The position numbers were made by a program, and so were the translations under genes. Positions 55,081-64,000 of a stretch of DNA of 64,000 nt are shown one piece after another. Origin of the DNA: Chiua virens (lineage: Eukaryota; Basidiomycota; Agaricomycetes; Boletales; Boletaceae); assembly GCA_019787685.1 (NCBI GenBank), contig JAHNUO010000004.1, positions 806,001 to 870,000 on the forward strand, in the 5' to 3' direction. Position 1 is the first letter of the stretch; each line of letters opens with the position of its first letter. The notes below the pieces were generated by a model. The model searched no databases, had not been told where the DNA came from, and worked only from the letters and a program-made list of their open reading frames with translations.

Positions 55081-57740
55081 ATGGCCGAACTTGATTCTCC
55101 TGCGGGGGCGCTCCCTCACATTCCAGACAACTTGACGTTCGTACAATTCATGCTAGATTCCCAGCATCCCTCGAGGCCAATTCGCGAACATGGTATACCC
55201 TGGATCATTGAAGACCAGACCGGAAGAGCAGTGGGCTACGAAGAGGTGAGATTTTAACTGCCTACAGAATTAGGGCCGGTTGATCATTCGACCAATGCAC
55301 AGATACGCGCGCGGGTGTTCGGCTTGGCCAACGGGTTGAAACAAAGATTTTTCATTAGTATGTACATGATCGCAGGGCTGTTGATCAAGGCTGACCCCGT
55401 GTCTAGAGGAGGATGATGTCGGTTAGTGTGTAGCGCGAAATTCGGATTGTGATACACTAACTTCCATCCATTTCAGTCTCGATATTCAGTCCAAATCACA
55501 TCGGTAAGTCTTACCGTCTTGTCCCATGGGCCACCTCTGATGCGTAGGCAGACTACCTCGTGGCTATCTGGGCGACTCACAGGCTGGGGGCCATCATGTC
55601 GTAAGTGGCACACCATTCTGTTCCTTAGCGCCACGACCAAGCAAATGGGACAGTGGCGCAAACCCTCAATATACTCCCGACGAACTTGGATACCAAATAC
55701 AGGCGATCAAAGCCTCCATCATCATCACTCACCCCGAGTCATTACCTGTAGCCCTCTCTGCTGCTCAGGCTAACAAGCTCCCAGTGGACCGTATCGTACT
55801 GTTCGATGTGGATGGTGCTTCACATGGAACACACGTCACAGTTCAAAACCTCGTTGACGAAGGGCTGGCTAGTCCGTCGACTTTCCAGGAGCGTGTGCTA
55901 CGACCTGGCGAGGGACGGACGAAATTGGCGTTCCTCAAGTTCTCCAGCGGGACTACAGGTAGACCCAAGGTTTGTTTTTAAAGATTATCACCACGTTACT
56001 CGATAGGTCACTTCACTAACCTGTGTACTAGGCTGTTGAGATACCCCACTATGCACCAATAGCCAACATCATCCAGGCTGCTGCTCATCACAGAGTGAAC
56101 GACCCCGAGTGCGAAGATCAACGATTCAGACCTGGTGATATTTGCTGTGCCGGTAGGTGAAATTCGATGGACCGCGGTGTCACCGCTAACATGGTGACTT
56201 TCCCAGTTCTTCCACTGTATCGTATGTAACCTTTGAAGCGTCAAATCTCACTGGCAATGGTATCTCATTACAATATTGCCTAGACATATATGGCCTCCTG
56301 TTCAATGTCAGACTATCATTCTACATTTGCCGCACGGAGATAGCTGACATAGGCCATCCTAGACCCATCTCAGTTTCTTTTGTGGCGTTTGTCAACCACA
56401 GTCATATAGGGTTGTGCTTAGACTAATAACAGACACAGATGCCCATCGTGCTCACTACCAAGTTCAATTTCGTGGATTTTTTGAAGAGCATCGTCAGACA
56501 TCGGATTACTCACCTCATGTAAGTCCCTGGTCTTGTTTTTTGAAATCACCTATTGTAATGTTTTTTATGGGTCCGATCTGTGATTGTAGGATTGTTCCAC
56601 CTCAAGTTGTCCTCTTCTGTAAAGTGGGGATTCTGTTTCATGCGCAAAAATACGTTGATTGACATTCGCGATGATTAGCATCCAGCTGTCAAGAACTACG
56701 ATTTGAGTCACGTCCGATATTTGACTTGTGGTGCAGCTCCGCTGTCTCGGGAGCAGATGGAACGACTGACTGAGATTTTCCCGAATGCGGCCATGGGGCA
56801 GAGTTATGGTGCGCTTCTGCGGAAATAATATCCTAACGTATTTACGAGTATATCTCAGGTACCACCGAGTCCTCCACTGTTATTGCGACTTGGTCGCTCG
56901 AGCACAAGCGCGATCTCAGCGGCAGTGCCGGTCAAATCATTCCTGGAATCACTGCTAGAGTGGAGAAACCCGACGGAACGCTCGCCGACTTTGACGAGCC
57001 CGGAGAGTTGGTGGTGCGCACACCGTCGCTCGCATTGGGATATGCTGGAAATCCAGAAGCGTACGTGGATGAATTTTTTCGGGATATCTCAAACTTGACG
57101 TAATCTTCCTTGTAGCACAAAGGAGACTTTTGTGAACGGGTGAACCATATCGTATCATGGGATACTCACAGTTAATGAATTGTTAGATGGCTCCGTACCG
57201 GTGATGAAGTCAAGATGAATCGAAAGGGCGAAATTTTCGTTCTCGATCGAATCAAGGTTCGATTAAATTTAAACCTACTGAATGATTTCTTCTCACTCGT
57301 GGGTCAGGAAATGTTGAAAGTGCGAGGGTTCCAAGTAGCGCCAGCCGAGCTGGAGGGCTGTATTCTCGAGCATCCGGACGTTCTGGATGCATGTGTTGTT
57401 GGCGTTCCTGACGAATTCAGCAGCGAAGCTCCCATTTGCCTTCGTTGTCTTACGCCCAGATGCTTTACGGCGAGCCAACAATGAACCGAGTGCACTTAGA
57501 ACGGATCAAAGAGTCGGTTCAAAAGGTGGGTACCTCAATTTCGCTTCCGTGACTTCCGCTGACGTGGTTGTTTTTTGTCAGCATGTTGCGGACCACAAGG
57601 TCGGATACAAGAGGTTGGCTGGAGGAGTGGAGTTCATCGATGTCATTCCGAGGAATCCAAGCGGCAAGTTGCTTAGGCGTCTACTGAGGGATAAGGCTCG
57701 CAGCTTGAAATCGCGCGCAGCTATTGTCCCCAAGCTCTGA
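55081..57740 (+). CDS. 4CL-like acyl-CoA synthetase (copy 3), frame breaks near the 3' end
   Basis: ATG 55081 gives [20 protein letters not shown]. Joinable exons yield [129 protein letters not shown] and [15 protein letters not shown]. The end is [19 protein letters not shown]. The C-terminus AAIVPKL is a weak PTS1 candidate. Compared with copy 4, an extra G near 57428 (SEFSSEAP for GELPF) and an extra A near 57498 break the frame. Either the gene is recently dead or the consensus has errors. Confidence 0.85.
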
Positions 57741-58176
57741 CTTCTCTGAAGTAACAGGTCCCGTACCCAGGAATAATAAACAATGATCTATGTTGCCTTG
57801 TACAGGGAGAAGGAATATACTGTTAACATGTTGGTTGATGGACTCGGCATCTCTGCCTGCTGTTCACGGCAGGCCGTTGGAGGCTGGCCCGGGCCTGGGG
57901 TAATTCAAAGTGCTGAGCCGTCCCGAGCAGCGATCCCCACAATTTCCCAGACTTCAAGTTAGTACCTCATAGTACTTACGTCATGCGGCCTGGTCCGACG
58001 CATTATTAATGATTCTTCGCTAGGTGTATCACTGGCAGTGTCACCACGCTGTCATGTGGACACAGCTATAATCTATCGTACGTAAAACGGTACAGATATT
58101 TGAACAAGATGCCCTCGGACATTCGATCCTTTTCTCTCTCTCAGGTTCGCTAGGAGTGCCCCTTTGTGATCTATCA
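57741..58176. other. spacer between tandem ligase copies, with copy 4 promoter
   Basis: This holds the 3' flank of copy 3, which resembles that of copy 4 past 60893 (both have GATCTAyGTTGC and TTGTACA), and the copy 4 promoter from about 58038. Confidence 0.5.
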
Positions 58177-60893
58177 ATGGCCCAACTTGATTCTCCCGCA
58201 GGAGTGCTCCCCCACATCCCGGACAACTTGACGCTTGCACAGTTCATTCTAGATTCCCAGCATCCCTCGAGGCCAATTCGTGGACATGGTATACCCTGGA
58301 TCATCGAAGAACACACGGGAAGAGCTATGGGCTACGAAGAGGTGAGATTTTAACTGTTCTTGGCAGGATTGAAGTGAGCCCAAGAATGCACCGTAACTAT
58401 GTTGGTTTGATATGCATGTACACTCGACATGCACAGACACGCGCACGGGTGTTCGGCTTGGCCAACGGGTTAAAGCATAGATTTTCCATTAGTATGTATA
58501 TAACCGCCTATTAGTGAGTGCGTTAGCATTGACCCCCTGTGCAGAAGAAGACGATGTTGGTTAGTACTGGCATAATTTTGAACTGTCAACGGCTGACTGA
58601 ACGCCCTTCAAGTTTTGATATTCAGTCCGAATCACATCGGTGTGTTTTCTTTCCATCGTCTCCGAACCCTCTGTGCGCAGCCTCTGATGTGGTGGCAGAC
58701 TACCTTGTTGCTGTATGGGCGGCTCACAGACTTGGGGCCATCATGTCGTAAGTGGCACACCATTCTGTTCCTTGGCTCCACGACCAAGCAAATGAGACAG
58801 TGGCGCAAACCCTCAATACACTCCCGACGAACTTGGATATCAAATACAGGCAACCAAAGCCTCCATCATCATCACTCACCCCGAGTCGTTACCTGCAGCG
58901 CTTTCCGCTGCTCAGGCTACCAAGCTCCCCATGGACCGTGTCGTACTGTTCAACGTGGATGGTGCTTCACATGGAACACGCGTCACGGTTCAAAACCTCA
59001 TTGACAATGGGCTTGCTAGTTCGTTGACTTTCCAGGAGCGTGTACTACAACCTGGTGAGGGAAGGACGAAATTGGCATACCTCAAGTTCTCCAGTGGGAC
59101 TACAGGTAGACCCAAGGTTTGTCTCAAACATTATCACCACGTTACCCGATTGGTGATTTCACTGACTTGTGCGTAGGCGGTTGCGATATCTCACTATGGA
59201 TCGATAACCAACATCATACAGGCTGCTGCTCACAACAGAGTGAACGACCCCCAGTGGGAGGATCAACGATTCAGACCTGGTGATACTTGCTGCGTTAGTA
59301 GGTGATATTCGATGGTCCGTGGAGTCACCACTAACCTTGTAACCTTCCCAGTTCTTCCACTGTATCGTACGTACGCGTAATCCCTCAAGCTATCAAATCT
59401 CACCTGGAACCTCGTTACAATTTTGCTTTGACAAGACATATATGGTCTCTTCAATGTCAGACTATCGTTCTATGTCTGTTGGCACGTGGAAATAGCTAAC
59501 CTATGATATCCATAGGCCCATCTCAGTTTCTTCTGTGGCGTTCGTCAACCACAGTCACATGTGGTTTTCGCTTCATACTAATAACAGACCTAGATGTCTA
59601 TTGTGCTTATTGCCAAGTTTAACATCGTGGAACTTTCGAAAAGCATCGTTAGACATCGGATTACTCACCTCATGTAAGTTCTGGTCTTGGTTCTTAATGT
59701 CATGATTCACACGGGATCCGATCTGCGATTGTAGGGTCGTTCCACCTCAAGTCGTGCTCTTCTGCAAAGTAGGCATCTGTTTCATCCGTAAAAATATTTT
59801 GATTGACATTCGCGATGATTAGCATCCAGCTGTCAAGAACTACGATTTGAGTCACGTCCGATATTTGACCTGTGGTGCAGCTCCGCTGTCTCGGGGGCAG
59901 ATGAAACAACTGGTTGAAATATTCCCGAATGCAGCTATTGGGCAATGTTACGGTGCGCTTCTTCCTCGGAGATATCATCCCAACACACCGACGAGTAACC
60001 TCAGGGACCACTGAATCCTCCGGTGCTATTGCGCTTTGGTCATTTGAGAACAAGTGCGATCTGAGTGGCAGTGCCGGTCAAATCCTTCCCGGAGTCACTG
60101 CTAGAGTGGAGAAGCCTGATGGAACGCTCGCTGACTTCGACGAGCCCTGGAGAGTTAGTGGTGCGCACACCGTCGCTCGCATTGGGATATGCTGGCAATC
60201 CAGAAGCGTACGTGGGTGGTTCTCTTCCGGGACATCTTGAACTTGATTCGATCCACCATGCAGCACGAAGGAGACATTTGTGAACGGGTGAATGATATCG
60301 TATCATGGGTACACTGGTAGCTGATGATAATGTATCAGATGGCTCCGTACCGGTGACGAGGTCAAGTTAAATCGGAAAGGCGAGATTTTCGTTCTCGATC
60401 GAATCAAGGTTCGATTACTTAGATTTAAACCTACTGGATGATCTCTTCTTACCTTGGGCCAGGAAATGTTGAAAGTGCGAGGGTTCCAAGTAGCGCCGGC
60501 AGAACTAGAAGGGTGTATTCTGGATCATTCAGACGTCCTGGATACTTGTGTTGTTGGCGTCCCTGACGAATTCAGCGGCGAACTCCCATTTGCCTTTGTT
60601 GTCTTACGCCCAGAGGCTTTACGGCGGGCTAACAGTGAACCGGGGGCAGTAGAGCATATTAAAGAGTCGATTCAAAAGGTCAGTACCACATTTTCACTTC
60701 TGATGGCTTCCATTGACGTGGTATTTTTCGTTAGCACGTTGCGGACAACAAGGTCGGATACAAGAGGTTGGCTGGAGGAGTGGAGTTCGTCGATGCCATC
60801 CCCAAGAATCCGAGCGGCAAGTTGCTTAGGCGTTTATTGAGGGATAAGGCCCGCAGCTTGAAATCGCGCGCAACTAGTGTCGCCAAACTTTGA
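58177..60893 (+). CDS. 4CL-like acyl-CoA synthetase, PTS1 (copy 4), one frame break
   Basis: ATG 58177 gives [20 protein letters not shown]. The exon-intron plan is the same as copy 3, whose ATG lies 3,096 bp upstream. Motifs: [64 protein letters not shown] helix, [68 protein letters not shown] and [14 protein letters not shown]. The C-terminus TSVAKL is a PTS1. A surplus T near 60148 (DEPWRVSG for DEPGELVV) breaks the frame in the otherwise intact body. Confidence 0.87.
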
Positions 60894-61280
60894 CTTCTCG
60901 TTATCTGTCCGACTCAATAACAAGCGCTGTATCTAGGAGTATGTACTGATCTACGTTGCGTTGTACAATGAAGTGTATGCTGATGGTTGGGGGAACGACC
61001 GACGTGGATTTCTGGCGGACTTGGTGCCTGCTGTTGATGATGGTGAACTGGGACGAGAGGATGGGAAGTCGCATTACTGTTGTACAGTCTTGAAGTTCTC
61101 AGTATGCATGAACAGTCTCATGTACTACTTATGATGTAAGGGTAAGCTGTCAATTGAACGTTTGAACATTTGCTTCGAAGGTGCTCGGTTCCGTAAGTTG
61201 GATTATTCAGATTTGAAGAACCATGATTCAAGCATTCGACGCCGTACCCGACAGTGATTGATAATTGATGGGCTGATACA
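60894..61280. other. spacer, convergent gene ends
   Basis: This lies between ligase copy 4 and the Pex8-like gene. I see only the 3' flank shared with copy 3 (to about 60980) and nothing else. Confidence 0.4.
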
Positions 61281-63624
61281 TTACAACCGCGCTGGTCCAA
61301 GAGTTTCTGACCTTTCAGCCTTCGTGTGTGTGCCGTCATGAGGGGCAGGCACCAATTCCCCCAGAGACCACTCGACACGTCGGTCGTTCCACCAACAAAC
61401 AGCATACTCTTTCTCCTTGTCCCCGATGTTATCCATGATCTCTCGGAACAGTGCTTCCACGAGTTCTTCGCGGTTCGCATCGCTGGGAGCACCGTTAACG
61501 ATATCCTTCACTGCTGATAATGCTTGTGGAAGCAGTACAAGAGGAAGTGAGGGCAGACTCGATATCAGGGCGAGGTGTAATCGGTGTCGTCGGTCATTGT
61601 CATCTGACAACCCCTTGCATGTGTCGAGAACGGAGCTGATGCACAACCACGCAAGTGCAGGATCGCGGGTAAGGGATGCGCTCTTGACAAGAACGGCGAA
61701 TGCGAGACATAGCTGTGTCACATTCAACCTTCCATCCGAAGAGTTCTGTACAACTGTTAGATCCATCTAAGCCCGACTTTAGATCATAATTACCTCGAGC
61801 AGGCACTGAAGATAGAATGGGACCATTCTCTCGGTAAACGCGGAGTCTAATATGAGCGGATCATCCGGATGCAATGTCACGTTCTTAACGACTCGCTTCG
61901 AGCGCGACGAAAAGACAGCCAACACAACACTATGTGCGGACTCAAATTCACCACGGTGGGTGTAGTCCGACAAATGTCTAAAAAACGGTTATCACCTGAT
62001 CGCTTACACTCAGATATTTCAACTTACGGGGAACAGAAAGGTAAGATAATTGTCTGAATGGTTGTCGAGCTAAGAACAGGAACGAGCTGTTCCATCGCAC
62101 TCAAGGCGAAGGCTTTCTTTGCCCGCTGCACCGGGTGTGTTGGTGTAAACCCGCTGGTCCATATCTCATCAAAAAGTCCCTTGACAAACTGTTCGCTTTC
62201 GTCTGGATTGTTTGCAAGGACATCGAGGGCAAGATAGAAGCCACGCTTAAGCTCTGTGAAGGCACCGTGGCCAGCGCCACCGAATTTATCGATCACGAAA
62301 GCTAAATGAGAGAATGTGCGTAGCGTGATAAGCGCAAGCGCTGAGGACGAGTGGCAAAATGCTGGCGGAATGTAGACAGACGTTGAGAGGCCTGCTTCCG
62401 TCATCATAATCGTACAAAAAAGCAGGGTCTTGAGGATCGTCCAAATGGATACGGTGAGTGGTAGGGTGTCAGGGGCTACCGAGAGGTGAGACAACATGTA
62501 GCTGACCAAAAGAAATACATGCCTATCAATTCCTCTGTCGCCTCGGCTAGACCGCTGTCCAACCAGCCAGCTTCAACGTTCCTCGCTATGGTTTCGAGGG
62601 CGCGAAACGTTTCGTGGACTGGTGGAAGGGCAAGTTTGGGACGATAGTCCACATACAGCGAGATGTTTCTGGAGCACAATTTGGAGAGAGAACCCATATG
62701 AATCATCGCAGGAGAGGATGCCATTGCATCAATTTCCTGACGGACAGATGCCTGCGACTGACACATGATGATGATCAACATACTGGGAACTCTTCTTATA
62801 TTGAACGCACCTTAATGGATACCTTGAATTCGGGATTATACTCTAGAGACGAAGAAAACGTGGATATAAAAGATCCGTTCAAGAACGCTTGGGTTATGGT
62901 GCGAACAACTAAATTCAACATTTGCTAACGTATGTTAGCACGGGGTAGGTTTGACACAATAAAGCTCACTTGTAACGGCAGTGCAACGATCTTTTCTGGT
63001 GGAACTGCAAGCAAAGCTTGGGACGAGATAATCAGGGGAAGAGTAAGAGCGTCTTCTGTGTGCAAGTTTAGCTTGAATGGCCATTCGAGGGAGAATTACC
63101 GGCGTACCTCCGCCCTCGGCGATGGGCAGGAATTGTTTGCCCCAGGAATCGGACGAGGTAAAGAGATCGATGACGTCTGCGAACGCGAGAACCAGCTCAT
63201 CCTCTACGCTGAACTTTACGTCTGGCTGTTTCGCGGGCAACCTTGGGAGTATGTCCTCCAGCCCCATGAGAAGGCCGCTGCAGCAAGCGAGACGGGTGAC
63301 TGCGTGACCTCCTTCGAACCCCTTAAGCAAGGACGTTGACCAGTTCGCCAACCGTGTATTCAGGCTGGGCGAGAACAAACCGCTCGACTCCTGCTTCAAG
63401 AGGGTAAGTTTTGCGTGGGCGGCATGCCGGAAGGAGGTGCTGAGTGCGTCGAGCTTGGCAAACGAGAACGGGCGAAAGAGAGGGCTGCTGACGATGGCTG
63501 CTGCGAGTGGTGTTGGCGACGGTGCGAGATGGGCAAGATGGTGTACAATGAGGCCCTGTAAAGTTGGTGGGGCCGTTGTCGAGGACGGTCTGTGTAGATG
63601 GCTCAACAAGGTGGTATAAGACAT
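61281..63624 (-). CDS. Pex8-like peroxin candidate, helical protein with C-terminal ARL
   Basis: The start at 63624 is MSYTTLLSHLHRPSSTTAPP. Exons carry all-helical, Leu/Ala-rich sequence: LQGLIVHHLAHLAPSPTPLA, NWSTSLLKGFEGGHAVTRLA, VHETFRALETIARNVEAGW, TLRTFSHLAFVIDKF, RAKKAFALSAMEQLVPVLSS and VEALFREIMDNIGDKEKEYA. The product ends GPARL, and ARL fits the PTS1 consensus. Pex8 peroxins are matrix-side import factors that themselves carry a PTS1, and the length and helical make-up agree. The family call rests on general resemblance, not on a diagnostic motif. It is divergent from RFA1 with only 63 bp between starts. Confidence 0.55.
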
Positions 63625-63687
63625 CGATTAGAATAAATAAAGTGTAAACAACGCGGTCACGTCTCTTGTCGTCTTACCACCATCACC

Positions 63688-64000
63688 ATGTCCACCCCAC
63701 AGCTCTCAGCAGGCATCTGCACTCGCCTCAACGATGCCTCTCCAGACGAGATTGACTCGCTCGGCTCGGGCTTCACGGTCCAATTGCTTTCCATAAAAAA
63801 AGTCAGCCAACAGACGAGCACTGCAAACATCGACAGGTACCGCATCATCATCTCGGACGGCGTCCACTTTGTCCAGGCCATGCTCGCGACGCAGCTCAAC
63901 GACCTCGTCGCTAGTGGACGAATAATCAAGAACTCCATCATCGTCATTGACAAACTCACGTGCAATTTTGTACAAGACAAGAGGTCTGCACTTCCACATC
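63688..64000 (+). CDS. RFA1: replication protein A large subunit, N-terminal part
   Basis: ATG 63688 in a CACC context gives MSTPQLSAGICTRLNDASPD. The RPA1 N-terminal OB fold follows (FTVQLLSIKKVSQQT, DRYRIIISDGVHFVQAMLAT, LVASGRIIKNSIIVIDKLTC). The gene continues past the window edge. RPA coats single-stranded DNA in replication and repair; this N-terminal domain recruits partner proteins. The 63-bp gap to the divergent gene must hold both core promoters. Confidence 0.88.
   Translation, partial: MSTPQLSAGICTRLNDASPDEIDSLGSGFTVQLLSIKKVSQQTSTANIDRYRIIISDGVHFVQAMLATQLNDLVASGRIIKNSIIVIDKLTCNFVQDKRSALPH

Larger units (their letters stand above)
54916..60980 (+). repeat. tandem duplication of a ligase gene with its flanks
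   Basis: About 54916-57830 and 58038-60980 are related throughout: promoter, exons, introns at the same places, and 3' flank. Start codons are 3,096 bp apart. Introns still align by eye, so the duplication is fairly recent. Confidence 0.85.

Noticed and set aside
59580..59600. In-frame TAG after ACC in ligase copy 4 as a nonsense mutation
   Set aside because: Using ACCTAG itself as the splice acceptor removes the stop and gives the expected [10 protein letters not shown]; copy 3 fits the same acceptor position.

Overview
This is nuclear DNA of a filamentous basidiomycete, probably an Agaricomycete. The genes are cut by many short GT-AG introns of about 46-77 nt. Domain combinations such as PPPDE-thioredoxin-PUL and Plavaka and pogo transposons fit that group. 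A Rhizoctonia/Ceratobasidium-like origin is plausible, but that is an inference. I saw no rRNA, CRISPR, or bacterial or organellar features, and no convincing tRNA.

Layout. (1) 1-14.35 kb is a transposon nest. It holds a minus-strand Ty3/gypsy element with its 5' LTR at 5438-5867, an extra ORF before gag, a -1 frameshift site and a Tf1-like self-priming site. Next comes a broken DUF6532-like gene split by a solo LTR with a perfect GGAAG target duplication. A Plavaka (CACTA-type) transposase gene follows, and a complete pogo element with TA duplication and TIRs sits eight codons before its stop. (2) 14.5-15.1 kb is the 3' half of a dienelactone hydrolase gene that lost its 5' end at the nest boundary. 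(3) 15.9-26 kb has a divergent permease/amidohydrolase pair, a Kre9-domain GPI-type wall protein and a small secreted double-psi-barrel protein. About 2.9 kb in this stretch is gene-poor and includes a decayed tandem repeat. (4) 26.6-30.2 kb is a BZZ1-like F-BAR/C1/SH3 gene. (5) 33.9-46.2 kb is a dense run of five minus-strand genes, in transcription order: 4CL-like ligase, PPPDE-Trx-PUL protein, carnitine acyltransferase, Zn2Cys6 regulator, CAF1 deadenylase. (6) 46.7-51.2 kb is a graveyard of hAT, ligase, repeat-coding and MFS remnants. (7) 51.7-60.9 kb has a hypothetical gene, an aldo-keto reductase and a recent tandem duplication of the 4CL-like ligase. (8) The end has a Pex8-like gene (C-terminal ARL) divergent from RFA1, whose start lies in the window.

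Themes. The peroxisome links several genes: three near-complete 4CL-like ligases end in AKL, PKL and AKL, and the Pex8-like protein ends in ARL. Carnitine acetyltransferase would export the acyl groups made there. The transposon ORFs carry stops that look like C-to-T transitions. Several otherwise sound host genes carry single surplus bases inside conserved motifs, so consensus sequence error must be excluded before they are called pseudogenes. The most novel signals are the architecture of the gypsy element (self-priming, bZIP-like sites in U3, extra ORF with an overlapping membrane ORF, in-frame slippery heptamer) and three GC-AG introns in three different genes.
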